A stretch of 64,000 bases of DNA from Semisulcospira habei (taxonomy: Eukaryota; Mollusca; Gastropoda; Semisulcospiridae). The position numbers and the translations under genes are program-made. The stretch is taken from contig BTPG01000003.1 of NCBI GenBank assembly GCA_036245525.1, positions 215,100,449 through 215,164,448 of the forward strand. Direction: 5' to 3'. This document shows, piece by piece, positions 1-11,348 of the stretch. The notes below the pieces were generated by a model. The model was not told the origin of the DNA, ran no database searches, and saw only the letters and a program-made list of their open reading frames with translations. How positions within the stretch are numbered: the first letter of the stretch is position 1; each line of letters begins with the position of its first letter.

Positions 1-325
1 GGCACTCAAAGGTTCTCACAGTACATACACACACGTGTCCACGTCGGTGCCACTGTCTCACAAAAAGAACAAGTTACGTGTCACAGTTTTCACTTGTTGA
101 TAAATGCAAAGTACAAGATAATTGATTATCACAAAAAGGTAATTGGAAAAAGGTGAATAAATGTTATGACTACACACTATTCTATTGCAAAGAAGATACA
201 AAAAATTAAAAGAAAGAAATATCAACTTCGTCAAAATTGTTATTCCAAACAAGCAGTTAACCGATCGCACACTAGAAATCTGTCAAAAGGCAAGAAATGA
301 CACCAGACGCCTAGAATCGCACTAT
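1..325. other. non-coding, probably inter-ORF spacer of the minus-strand LINE
   Basis: No credible gene is seen. The stretch lies immediately 3' (on the minus strand) of the SGNH reading frame. By analogy with the LINE at 11.3-17.6 kb, where about 1 kb separates ORF1 from ORF2, it is probably spacer, with ORF2 beyond the left window edge. That placement is inference. Confidence 0.4.
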
Positions 326-1375
326 CTACTGTCCGGCACGTGGCCTGATCCTATCAAGCAGATTAAACAACACTGCAAAGTCACTGTCACTAAGCTGCCC
401 ACGTGAGGCTGAGGGCTGGCACTGGAGGGGGTGGGGGTAAAAGAAAGAAGGATACGGGTACATGGGCCGACCAGTCGGGACAAAAGGCGGGGGGCCCATA
501 GGCTGTGGAGCAAAGCCGTAGAGGGGTTGCTGTTGCTTCGGGTCAGTGGTCGGTACATCCTTTGATCTATCGACCGGCTGGATGGGATTACCCGACATTA
601 TCGGGGTAGCTTTTTCACAGGTGTTTGGATCCCTCTGATCAGGCGAAGTTTTCAGCTGTGGTGGCCCTCGGTGCAGTCCACGTACTTGTCGCGAGTTTCT
701 GTCCTCGCTATCATGCTTGTCTTGTTGCGTGTGTTGGCGGGGGTGTTGTTGCCCATCTTTGTTACGCGACATTACGCTAGAATATGTCCGCTTGATATTG
801 ACGGCAAGGGCGCTGGTACCCCGCCTGTTGGGATGAATTGTATCTGTGTACCATCCAGTTTTCAGTTCGCCTGTCGTAGTATAGAAGGCACAGTCATTGT
901 CAACGAGGTTTAACTTTAGCGACTCGCACACTTCTCTCAGGTACATGTTAGTGTTTGCGATGCACGGGTCTACTTGCTGGCGTTCGTTATTTACTGGCAA
1001 GACGGAGGACATGTAGATCTTCGCTTTAGGGAAGGCATGTTTGGCAGCGGAGATCACATCCGTCCAGCCCTTCCTGCCGATGACGAACCCACGCTTACAG
1101 TCGTTTATGCCAACATGTACAACGACTGTGGTGACTGTATTCGTGGGCTCGGAATCGTGAAGTCGCTGAAGGATATCGGCTCTGCTGAGGCCCGACACTG
1201 ACACAACTTGCGCCTTGTCTGTGTCAGTGACAGACATCAAATTACCGTGCAGGCCGCGCAATACCGAGTAGCCAAGAAGTAGAGTCTGAGTGTTAGGCCT
1301 CAGTTCTGGTATTCCGGGACGGATAGTGGGATTGACGGCGGCTGGAGGGGGTCGCGCATTAGGTACTTGGTCTTT
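326..1375 (-). CDS. LINE ORF1, C-terminal part: SGNH/GDSL-type esterase domain
   Basis: This is the downstream part of a LINE ORF1 protein. The frame is open from directly after the TAA at 1378-1376 down to 326. It begins Lys-Asp-Gln-Val and runs through a Pro-rich linker into an SGNH-hydrolase-like domain. Visible family blocks are LLLGYSVLRG (block I, with Gly-Tyr-Ser where Gly-Asp-Ser is usual), VVVHVGINDC (block III, Gly-x-Asn), AFPKAKIYMSSVLP, and DTIHPNRRG (block V, Asp-x-x-His). The tail is Pro/Gln-rich. CR1/L2-type LINEs are known to carry esterase-like ORF1 proteins, thought to help ribonucleoprotein formation. It is in the same frame as the 1376-3259 ORF and separated from it by one stop, so the two probably formed one roughly 980-codon ORF1. 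The Asp-to-Tyr change in block I may lower activity. Confidence 0.7.
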   Translation of the reverse strand, partial: KDQVPNARPPPAAVNPTIRPGIPELRPNTQTLLLGYSVLRGLHGNLMSVTDTDKAQVVSVSGLSRADILQRLHDSEPTNTVTTVVVHVGINDCKRGFVIGRKGWTDVISAAKHAFPKAKIYMSSVLPVNNERQQVDPCIANTNMYLREVCESLKLNLVDNDCAFYTTTGELKTGWYTDTIHPNRRGTSALAVNIKRTYSSVMSRNKDGQQHPRQHTQQDKHDSEDRNSRQVRGLHRGPPQLKTSPDQRDPNTCEKATPIMSGNPIQPVDRSKDVPTTDPKQQQPLYGFAPQPMGPPPFVPTGRPMYPYPSFFYPHPLQCQPSASRGQLSDSDFAVLFNLLDRIRPRAGQ

Positions 1376-3259
1376 TTACTGGAGGGTCGACGAAGTAGTG
1401 GTGTCGTCATGAGCTGCGCTCCGGGGGCCAGCCGTTGTCTTGCTGGTGGGTGCATTATCCACCACTTGCTTGTGCTGGGCGTTGGAGGGGGGATAGGAGG
1501 TGTTTTTGCTGCATTTCTTGCCGCTTCTTTGACCCTCCTTCTCCCCCTCTAGTTTGGTGACCCGTTCACGCAGGTGCCTGATCTCCGTATGGAGAGAATC
1601 CACCTCTATGTTGTAGGAATGGCGGATCTCCCCAACGGCGGCCCGGAGAGCAGATATCTCCGCCATCAAGCGCTCCACAACCAAAATCACAGGGCAGCCA
1701 GTCTGGCACGCGGACTCGACAAACTGTACAGAAGCAAGAGTGCCACTGCTCCCGACGTCGTGGTTGATGGCAACATTAGCGCCGCTGTCGCTGTTGCTGG
1801 TAGCGACAACAGCGCTATTGCTAGTGACGTCATTGCTGATGACAGCACTACCGCAGTTGTTGTCGCTGTTGGCCGTGGAGGGAGCAGGGTCAGTGCTGCG
1901 GACGTCATGGCTGATGACAGCACTATCACTGTTGTTATCGCTGTTGGCGGTTGTGATGATAGTGCCAGCGTTGCCGACGTCGTGGCTGTCGCTGTCTGCG
2001 GTGGTGATGATAGTGCCAGTGCTGCTGACGTCGTGGTTGATAGCAGCACTGCCACTGTTGTTGTCACTGTTGTCAGGGGTGATGATAGTGCCAGTCCTGC
2101 TGACGTCATGGTTGATAGCAGCACTGACACTGTTGTTGTCACTGTTGGCGGTGGTGATGATAGTGCCAGTGCTGCTGACGTCGTGGCTGATAGCAGCACT
2201 GACACTGTTGTTGTCGCTGTCAGCGGTGGTGATGACGGTGTCATTGCTGCTGACGTCATGGTTGATAGCAGCACTGTTACTGTTGTTGTCAGTGTTGGCG
2301 GTGGTGATGACAGTGCCAGTGCTGCTGACGTCGCGGCTGATAGCAGCACTGCCACTGTTGTCGCTGTCGGCGGTGGCGATGACAGTCCCAGTGCTGCTGA
2401 GGTCGTGGCAGGATGCAGCACTGCAACTGTTGTTGTCTCTGTTAGCGTTGGTGCTGCTGACGTCGTGTCTGATGGCAGCACTACCACTGCTGTCGCAGTT
2501 GGCGGTGGGGATAGTTCCAGTGCTGTCGGCGTCATGGTTGATGACAGCACCACCACTGTTGTCGCTGTTGACGATGGAGGAAACAGTGCTAGTGCTGCCG
2601 ACGTTGTGGCTGATGTTGCTGCTGGCGGTGGTGATAGTATTACCAGTGCTGCCGTCGTCATGGTGGATGGCAGCGTGGTGGAATGTAGCAGTGCCAGTGC
2701 CACCTGTGTTGAGCGTATCAGGGATTGGATCGTTGGTATTCATGATGGAGATTGTCAGGGTGTCATCACAATCCGGCACATACCGTGTACTGTCAGCTGG
2801 CGAGAGTGGTGATGGAAGTGCCAACTGACCGTGACCAGACTGTGCAGACAGAGTGTTGACGATATCTTTCAATGCCGCAAACTCCCTGTCCACCCACTGG
2901 CGGCAGGACCGGCCCTGGACCAGGAAACTGGCAGTGGTGTAATATACATGTATAACCAGCAGTTGCCGCTTATCGTCTCTTAATCGTATAGTTGAGTGCA
3001 CTAGTTCATCGGGCAGGCTAAGCGCATCAAGCTCAATTTGTTTTTCGTAGGCTACATGGTTCTCTGCGTAATCTTCCCAGATTGTTGCGACACCCTGGGG
3101 CTTGAATTCCCCGACGTAACGTAGATGCAGCACTTTTCGCCACAGAGGCAGTTTGGTAGGGTCCGTGTTGTAAGTTATTTGAATTGGGTCTAAGGTATGT
3201 TTTATTTCTTCAACATTAGTGTGGGTAAAATTCAACTTGGACCTTGTTGTCGGGCCCAT
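1376..3259 (-). CDS. LINE ORF1, N-terminal part with an internal minisatellite and a coiled coil
   Basis: A 627-codon frame starts at ATG 3259. Residues 1-150 form a non-repetitive domain I cannot name (it includes LPLWRKVLHLRYVGEF). Residues about 170-490 are a low-complexity array of roughly 25-residue units rich in Asp, Ser, Asn and Thr, typified by INHDVSSTGTIITT. Residues about 510-580 form a charged helical stretch (MAEISALRAAVGEIRH, then HLRERVTKLEGEKEGQ) that looks like a coiled coil, as expected for LINE ORF1 trimerisation. The frame ends at TAA 1376-1378 and reopens at once into the SGNH domain. Long frames on the plus strand across 1574-2828 are by-products of the stop-poor repeat. 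Assignment to a CR1/L2-like LINE rests on the downstream SGNH domain and on resemblance to the ORF1 at 11.3-13.1 kb. Confidence 0.65.
   Translation of the reverse strand: MGPTTRSKLNFTHTNVEEIKHTLDPIQITYNTDPTKLPLWRKVLHLRYVGEFKPQGVATIWEDYAENHVAYEKQIELDALSLPDELVHSTIRLRDDKRQLLVIHVYYTTASFLVQGRSCRQWVDREFAALKDIVNTLSAQSGHGQLALPSPLSPADSTRYVPDCDDTLTISIMNTNDPIPDTLNTGGTGTATFHHAAIHHDDGSTGNTITTASSNISHNVGSTSTVSSIVNSDNSGGAVINHDADSTGTIPTANCDSSGSAAIRHDVSSTNANRDNNSCSAASCHDLSSTGTVIATADSDNSGSAAISRDVSSTGTVITTANTDNNSNSAAINHDVSSNDTVITTADSDNNSVSAAISHDVSSTGTIITTANSDNNSVSAAINHDVSRTGTIITPDNSDNNSGSAAINHDVSSTGTIITTADSDSHDVGNAGTIITTANSDNNSDSAVISHDVRSTDPAPSTANSDNNCGSAVISNDVTSNSAVVATSNSDSGANVAINHDVGSSGTLASVQFVESACQTGCPVILVVERLMAEISALRAAVGEIRHSYNIEVDSLHTEIRHLRERVTKLEGEKEGQRSGKKCSKNTSYPPSNAQHKQVVDNAPTSKTTAGPRSAAHDDTTTSSTLQ
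1687..2703. repeat. coding minisatellite inside LINE ORF1
   Basis: Imperfect units of about 75 bp, typified on the + strand by gctgacgtcatggttgatag, repeat a dozen or more times and encode the Asp/Ser/Thr-rich array of the minus-strand ORF1. The octamer TGACGTCA recurs (about 1825, 2099 and 2257), with several TGACGTCG variants. At least four frames stay open across about 1 kb because the unit has no stop in those phases. Confidence 0.85.
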
Positions 3260-4424
3260 CGTTTACTTATAGTCTTTGAAGGGGGGTTAGTGCAGTCGCC
3301 ATGTTGACTAGCGGCCTCGGAGTCAGTGTAAAGGTGAAGTAAGTTGGAGACACTGGCGAGTCAAGAGTTAAATTTTAGTAGAGCACAGTTATACTTGTAC
3401 AACGGCTGTACAATTTAAAAGCGCGCAGTCGAAAACCTCGCTTTCTATATTTCTCTCTAGTAGGTGATTAGTCGCTGCGTGCACTCAGAGTATGGAATTT
3501 GGGTCAGCGGTGCGGATCTGGATCCAACCGCCTCTGTATCTGTCAAACATAGCCGAGCCGCAGAGAGCGAACGCTTAGTATGAAGAAACGACCGGGCCCA
3601 CACTCATGCAAAACTGCAAAAGTAGTCATAGTCATAACTCACGAAATACACAGTCCACCTCCATGAAATTTCGCCATCTTGAAGAGGTCACCGTTACAAA
3701 CCAGCTTGTCAAAAATTATGTTCAGCACACACACACAACACAAATAAATCCACTGTGAATCAGAGAGCGATGTGAATGCGTGTTGGCGCTAGAGGGAGCG
3801 CAAGGAGACAGAGAGAGAGTGTGAGAGATTTGTATAAATTCATGTATAACAATGACGTGTCTGGTGCTTTGCGTCAGTTCAGTAACAATGTATAACAACA
3901 GCAACAATGTATAACAACAGCAACAATGTATAACAACGCAACAATGTATAATAACAGCAACAATGTATAATGTGCCAAACGCTTTTACGTCACCTTGCGA
4001 TCAGCACACAAACAAACAAACAAGAAAACACACTAATTAAGACTATAGACCCTTTTATGGACCACTTTTAGTTTGCTTACAGAAGGCACAGAAGTGTTCA
4101 TGACGTCATTTTGCATGTTGTAAACATCTGCTCTCATTTAGAAAAACCAGGAACCTCCTTTCCACTGATATACTATGATTTTTAATCTGCTTTTAACAGC
4201 ATTCAGCCGCACGTCCTCGGTTACAAACTAATTAACATGAACCTAAATGCCTGTACCATTCTTTGGGTTTGGACTGACACTCTAACCGCCCAGGGTATGT
4301 CAGAATTAGTTCTGATATAATCTCAGATGTGCTTTTTTTTACCAACACTGGCGCGCCACATTAAACTGTCCTTTCGCCTTTTGTGTTTTCTTTGTACACA
4401 GCAGCCTTAGAGCCACTCATGACG
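3260..4424. other. non-coding; possible 5' region of the minus-strand LINE and a short 19-bp tandem repeat
   Basis: No gene is recognised. At 3883-3970 about five copies of a 19-bp unit (AACAATGTATAACAACAGC) stand in tandem with small variants. The part next to 3259 may be the 5' untranslated region of the minus-strand LINE. Its 5' boundary cannot be placed. Confidence 0.6.
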
Positions 4425-4800
4425 ACAGTGTCATGGACAAATACGCTGACGACACGACACTGACAGGACAGATAACAGATGAAGACAACAGACACTATCG
4501 ACAAGAGATCGACGACTTTGTAGAGTGGTGCGATAGAAATGATCTTGAATTACATGTTGGCAAAACACGAGAGATGGTCATAGATTTCCAGAAAAAACAA
4601 GCATCAACCCGATCCTATTGTCATCAAGGGAACAGAATTTGAGCGTGTAGAGTCATACAAGTATTTAGTGTTCATTTTGACAAAGCGCTCAGGTGAAAAC
4701 AAAACACAGCAGCTAATGTGAAAAAGCTCATACCCACCTTCACTATTTGAATTTGACAGTAGACTTGCCGAACGAAAAGGCAGACTTCGAGGTCCTAAAG
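4425..4800 (+). pseudogene. LINE reverse-transcriptase fragment (L2/Rex1-like)
   Basis: A short relic of the RT palm and thumb. It reads KYADDTTLTG (the catalytic Y-A-D-D box), then FVEWCDRNDLELHVGKT. After a frameshift near 4598 it continues PIVIKGTEFERVESYKYL and decays. The Asn-x-Lys-Thr-x-Glu-Met-x-x-Asp-Phe pattern is typical of L2/Rex1-like LINEs. The minus-strand LINE tail at 44.7-45.4 kb appears to be of the same clade. Both ends are truncated and it is non-functional. Confidence 0.75.
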
Positions 4801-5235
4801 GTATGTCAGCATTCGTTGTCCCTCAGGCTGATCCCTTTTCAACAGTGATATCAGTAGATAATTTTCGTCAACATTCTTTAGTTCTTTAGTCCTAGCACAT
4901 TCAGTACTGACACCAGAAGCACGTGGGGCATAAACCATAAGTGTTTCTGATGCCAGGAGTATTACAAAGGTACCAGAACCTCTTTTACAGTTCATTTCTT
5001 AAATTGAGAGTTATAGTTTATTTAATTGATTGAATGAGTGAATGATGATGCCATGTTTTGTATGAGCAACCAGTGAAATTCCCCATGAAGGAGTAATAAG
5101 TTGCATTGTGTTGTATTGTTTTGCATTGCATTGCATTACTTTACACGGTATTGTACTGTAATGTATTGTATTGTATTGTATTGTATATGGCAATAATCCA
5201 TTTAACCCCGCTGTGACTTCAATCTCTCTCATTTC
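4801..5235. other. AT-rich non-coding, with a TTGTA-type simple repeat
   Basis: No gene is seen. At 5100-5187 degenerate pentamers of the ATTGT type form a short simple repeat. The stretch would lie in the intron upstream of the EGF exon. Confidence 0.5.
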
Positions 5236-5752
5236 ATGTGTATTTTACTATTATTATATTTGATGTGTATTTTACTATTATTATATTTGATGTGTACTAC
5301 AGAGGAGAACGAGTGTGTATTTTACTATTATTATATTTGATGTGTGTTACAGAGGAGAATGAGTGTGTATTTTACTATTATTATATTTGATGTGTGTTAC
5401 AGAGGAGAATGAGTGTGTATTTTACTATTATTATATTTGATGTGTCTTACAGAGGAGAATGAGTGTGTATTTTACTATTATTATATTTGATGTGTGTTAC
5501 AGAGGAGAATGAGTGTGTATTTTACTATTATTATATTTGATGTGTCTTACAGAGGAGAATGAGAGTGTATTTTACTATTATTATATTTGATGTGTGTTAC
5601 AGAGGAGAATGAGTGTGTATTTTAATATTATTATATTTGATGTGTGTTACAGAGGAGAATGAGTGTGTATTTTACTATTATTATATTTGATGTGTGTTAC
5701 AGAGGAGAATGAGTGTGTATTTTACTATTATTATATTTGATGTGTGTTACAG
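5236..5752 (+). repeat. 50-bp tandem repeat duplicating the EGF exon's splice acceptor
   Basis: Units recur at exactly 50 bp, with the landmark agaggaga at 5301, 5351, 5401 and so on to 5751. Two shorter units without it precede them. Each full unit contains a T-rich tract, the acceptor gatgtgtgttacag and the first bases of the exon (AGGAGAATGAGTGTG), then tattttac. The tenth landmark runs into the real exon. Units differ by only a few substitutions (tcttac/tgttac; gagagtg/gagtgtg). Slippage across an intron-exon boundary therefore made nine decoy acceptors upstream of the authentic one. Confidence 0.9.
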
Positions 5753-5866
5753 AGGAGAATGAGTGTGCCAGTAACCCATGTGCAGACAGAGGTGTGTGTA
5801 GTGAGCATACGTCTTACTTCGTCTGTCGTTGTACGACTGGATTCACCGGCAACTCCTGTCAGTTCA
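5753..5866 (+). CDS. exon: EGF-like domain of an EGF/Ig protein
   Basis: A 114-bp symmetrical exon in phase 1 at both ends. The acceptor is tgtgttacag and the donor starts GTAGGT at 5867. It encodes one EGF-like module with six cysteines in canonical order: NEC, NPC, RGVC, FVC, CRC and GNSC, with the C-x-C plus Gly-Phe-x-Gly signature CRCTTGFTGNSC. EGF modules fold through 1-3, 2-4 and 5-6 disulfides and act in extracellular adhesion or recognition. The Ig-like exon 840 bp downstream has matching phase, so both probably belong to one secreted or membrane protein. The N-terminal ENE weakly resembles a calcium-binding EGF start but lacks the full motif. Confidence 0.8.
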
Positions 5867-6703
<837 letters not shown>

Positions 6704-6994
6704 AAAAACCGGGAGAGCTGTACCATAACTGCCCGGAAGTTGTACACGTTGCCCAGAGGTTGCTGTGCGACTGCAAAATCTTGGACCCAGGGGAACCCGC
6801 TGCGACTGTAGGCTGGAGGGACTGGCGGAACCCTGGGTCGACGGCGGTCATCAGAACTCTGGAAATACCTACTGTCAACAAGTCTGACGAGGGCAAAATC
6901 TTCACATGTCAGTACACGTGGAATGCCAACGGAAACTATACGAAGCAAGCTAACTACACATTGCGGATGCTACTTAAAAAAAATAGCAGCGAAG
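6704..6994 (+). CDS. exon: Ig-like domain 1
   Basis: The acceptor is cccaccag at 6696-6703, and the frame is phase 1. The peptide begins KPGELYHNCPEVVHVAQR and includes LLCDCKI, a tryptophan pair (GWRDW), then NKSDEGKIFTCQYTW, which resembles the D-x-G-x-Y/F-x-C motif before the second Ig cysteine. It ends in two N-glycosylation sequons (NYT). A phase-1 donor may be G|GTGGTT at 6995; T|GTAATA ten bases later is also possible. The length (about 97 codons) suits one Ig-superfamily domain. The protein family is not identified. A (TATC)n(TGTC)n(TC)n tract starts within 20 bp of the donor. Confidence 0.72.
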
Positions 6995-7008
6995 GTGGTT
7001 CATGTAAT

Positions 7009-7152
<144 letters not shown>

Positions 7153-7790
7153 TTTTTGGTCATTAATATGTATTCATAGTGACATGTGAACTAGTTTAAC
7201 AGGACACAAAGTGTGAGGCTTGTTGTTATCTTTTGGGATTCTACTGCCATATTTAGCCGATTGGTGCTGATTTTGTCGCGATAGACATATTTGGACTGAA
7301 ATTACCGTGCCGAGCATTTTGGCTACGTTAATCTCATTTTGCTTCTGACGCAGACGTCGTCTGTGATAGGACTATGTATTTACAAATGAGCAGCTTTCTG
7401 ACTGAGCCAGAAATTTGTATAGACAAAGTGTGACATTAAGCGGCTATTTTGAGAAGCTGCGTGAAAAGAGACACACCGATTTGTTTCATTGTCATATCCA
7501 CTGTGCCTGACAGTGAATCTGCACTTTGGAATGTGAACCTAGTAAATTTAGGTTTTTAGTCATGTGTGGACTGAATAGCACCGGTTATAACTTGAATGTA
7601 CTCATTTGAGGCCGGAGTGTGACTGTATAGTGAAAGTTTTCGTGAACTCTTAGTTATCTAAATTGTTTTTCTTCTTCTGTACAAAGATCAGTCTACAGAC
7701 TTATAAGAGAAAGGATAACTATTGACTATTGACTTTATACAAAGGTTTTTGTCGTCGTGTGTACACTAGTGTCTATATACAACGAACAAT

Positions 7791-8590
7791 ATGGCGAGTG
7801 GATCCACTGGCGCAGCCATTGAAGGACTGAAAGTCGGACATTTAAATGTGTATCATTTATATCTGAAAGCACATGATGTCTCCCTGTTTCTGAACCAGCC
7901 GTCACATTTCCACCTCTTTGGTCTCACAGAATCTCGTCTGGACTCTCGAATCACTGACGCATCTGTCAGTATTCCGAATTTTCTCTTATTCGTCGTGATG
8001 CAACTTCTCCTGGTCATACTGGGCTAGCTGTTTATGTGCACAGCACTGTTCAGCACAGGCTACGCAGACGTCTTGATCTTGAGACAAAGGTGTTGGAATG
8101 CGTGTGGTTGGAAGTCCAGCTTCCTAACACTTCTCCACTGCTAGTTGGCTTTGTGTATAGGAATCCAGCATCCACTGCCGAGTGGTATGAAGACTTTGTA
8201 CAGGTGATGGATAAAGTGAATGACACAGGCAGGGATATACTCATTCTCGGTGATTTTAACATTGACATCTCAAAACCCCATTCGATGTGGCAATGTACAA
8301 CAATGCTGTTTGGACTAAAACAGATGATTACCACTACTACCAGAGTAACACACTCTTCGTGTACTTTGATTGACCACATCTATACTAACAAACCCTCAAG
8401 CTATCATTGAAACTGATGTCCCTTCACTAGCTGTCAGTGACAACTTTCCCATCACCTGTACATGGTCATGTTATGTTCCTAAACAGAGCCGAACCCAACA
8501 TTTATACATTACTTATTTATGTTGTAGAAAACTAGACAGAGATAGGAATTCAATTGTTTGCCGTTCCATGAAGTTTACAATCACAATGAC
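7791..8590 (+). pseudogene. LINE copy A ORF2: endonuclease (EEP) domain, broken
   Basis: An apurinic-like endonuclease that would nick the target. It starts at ATG 7791 and shows GHLNVYHLY, then a frame change near 8000, GFVYRNPA, the metal-binding GDFNIDI, and IDHIYT. The final active-site block reads SDNFPITCTW, where copy B keeps SDHFPISCTW, so the catalytic His has become Asn. A further frame change sits near 8400. It is not functional. Confidence 0.85.
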
Positions 8591-8734
8591 CCTCATGTAG
8601 CGCTCTCACTGTGGCTTGCGCTGTTCCTCGGAGTGCTAAATAAGCATGTCCCTTTAAAAAGGAAACGAGTCCGGTGCCGTGAGCTCCCTCCCCCCCCCCC
8701 CCCCACCTAGATTACGGAGGAGATTAAACAAACC

Positions 8735-10625
8735 ATGGAAGCCAAAAATCGAGCCAAGCGGGACAAAGATTTTATTGAGTTCAAAAGGTTACGTAACAGA
8801 GTCAAATACCTTATCCGTAAGGCACAAAAAGCACTGGTAGAGAAAACCATACGCGGCGGGAATCCGTCTTCAATATGGAAAGTTTTAAACTTACTAACTA
8901 ACAATAGTAAAAATCGTACTGCAAATACGACTGCCAACCTTACAGCCGATGCATTTAACGACCACTTTATTTTAGCCCCGAAATCTTTACTACATGCTGA
9001 AGGTTTGGATCAGGTGGAACATGTCGCAGAAGCTTACTGACTTTTGTAAGCAAAGACTGTCCGCGGGTGATGCTTTTAATATCCCCTACATCGCTGTACA
9101 TGAAGTTGGCAGATTTATCTCTAGTCTCAAGAACAAAAAGTCAGCTGGCATTGATGGTATAAATGGGTTTATCCTCGAACTTTCTCTTCCATACATTGTG
9201 GACAGCTTAACCTATATTTACAAACTATGTATTCAAAATAATATTTTTTTCAGGCGACTTTCAAAAAATCTAAAGTGGTACCTATACCTAAAACAAAAGA
9301 CACATCTGATCCAAATAATTTTCGGCCTATATCCATATTATCTATTCTATCGAAGCCTATTGAGATGCATGTACACAAACATCTTCTCGAATTCCTGGAA
9401 GAACAGTCTCTCCTGAATAAATATCAAGCTGGTTTTCGCCCTAAACATTCGTGTCACACTGCCTTGGTTCATATGATTGACACTTGGCTGCTGAACAATA
9501 ACAGAAACAAAATGTCTGGTGCTGTCTTTCTAGACCTAAAAAAGCATTCGACCTTATAAACCACAAAATTTTATTAGAGAAACTAGACTGCTACTTTAAC
9601 AATAAGAGCCCAGGGACACTCTCATTCTTTCGTTCATATATCGTAGGGAGAACTCAAACTGTGTACATCAATGCTACCTTCTCTTCTGAAAAGCGTGTTG
9701 AGTCTGACGTGCCCCAGGGATCCATACTATGACCGTTACTTTTCTGTTTGTTTATAAATGATCTTCCACTTCATATATCCAATCCAAATACCGAATGTGA
9801 CATGTTTGCCGATGATTCAACTCTTCAAGCTTGCGCGAAAACTGTACCTGAAATATAAACCAATCTTCAGCTTAGTCTTCAGGAGGTCTCACTGTGGTGC
9901 AAAAATAATCAAATGCTTGTAAATCCATCCAAAACGAAAAGCATGCTAATCACAACACGCCAAAAGCATCAGCTCCGCCCCATTCACTTAACATCTCTTT
10001 TGATTCAGTTCCCATTGAGGAAGTCAAGGAATATCGCCTCCTCGGGGTAATTGTTGATGACCAACTGTGCTGGTTGCCCCATCTAACACAACTAGGGAAA
10101 ACATTATCAACGAAGTTATTTTTACTGTCAAGATTAAAATATATCATTGATACTAAGACACGAAAGCTATTTTTCAACTCCTACATTAAACCTCACATTG
10201 ACTACGCATCTACTCTTTGGGACGGCTGTAGTAAGGCTAACCTTAAGCGGATCAATTCTCTATACAATCCCGCAGTGAAACTGATCCTCCCAATTCCTTC
10301 TCTAAATTTGGAGGAAAAGCTTCAGGCAACAGGGCTCCTTCCTTTACATCAACACCTTATGTTTAATAAGTGCGTACTTATGCACAAAGCACTGAACGGG
10401 AAAGCCCCCATCTACCTGGATAAGCTTTACACTGAGAGCGAAAGGGTCTACAGCACTTTGAGGAACAGTCTCGTCATTGAACGGCCCCGAATTGACTTGT
10501 TTAAATCCAGCCTTTCGTACGCAGGTGCCTATTTATGGAACTCACTTCCTTCACATATACAGCAAACGAGACATCTTCCATTGTTTAGGACGAAAGTTTT
10601 TAAATACATCTCTGAGCAAACTTGA
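8735..10625 (+). pseudogene. LINE copy A ORF2: reverse transcriptase, broken
   Basis: The RT follows a C-run at 8691-8704 and reads in several frames. Blocks seen are KSAGIDGING, FRPISILSILSKPIE, AGFRPKHSCHTALVH and GAVFLDLKK. VPQGSIL is followed by an in-frame TGA, then LFINDL and the catalytic MFADDSTL. The C-terminal half from 10074 is one clean frame: YIKPHIDYASTLWDG, then RPRIDLFKSSLSYAGAYLWN, ending at 10625. The frame changes and stop make it inactive. Confidence 0.85.
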
Positions 10626-11076
10626 AAGAAACGTAGATAATATTCTCAAAAGAGTCATGTCAATGTTTTCCTGTGGTCCTCCGTTTTGCACTTGTTAGCT
10701 TTTACATAATATCTATCTTTATAGTGGTGTTTTACCTGCTCACTAAATTCCTATACATGAGTAGCTGTATCATAAGTGTGCAGTCGCTTTCTATAAACAC
10801 ACTTTACATCGCACCCCCACCCCCCAAGACCCTGTCATTTTGCTGTGTGTGTGTGTGTAATCTTCAGCGACTTTGGAACTTGCATCGGAATGTAACCCAA
10901 GTGACCTGTGGGTGTAGCCGCTTGTTTTGTGCTGTTAACATATTGTTTTAATGTTGCTTTTAATGTTGTAGTTTAGCAAGGACAAACATGAAAAGAGCCC
11001 TGCGCGCCTATTGTTTCCATCCTTGAGAAATAAAGTATCATTCATTCATTCATTCATTCATTCATTCATTCATTCA

Positions 11077-11334
<258 letters not shown>

Positions 11335-11348
11335 CGTCTCAAACACCC

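Noticed and set aside
1574..2828. Long plus-strand reading frames (412 and 362 codons) over the minisatellite
   Set aside because: They are low-complexity Val/Asp/Ser or Leu/Thr repeats produced by a stop-poor repeat. The opposite strand holds the frame that continues into a coiled coil and SGNH domain.
5236..5752. Regularly spaced 50-bp repeats as a CRISPR array
   Set aside because: There are no unique spacers; the whole 50-bp unit is repeated, and the context is a eukaryotic intron-exon boundary.
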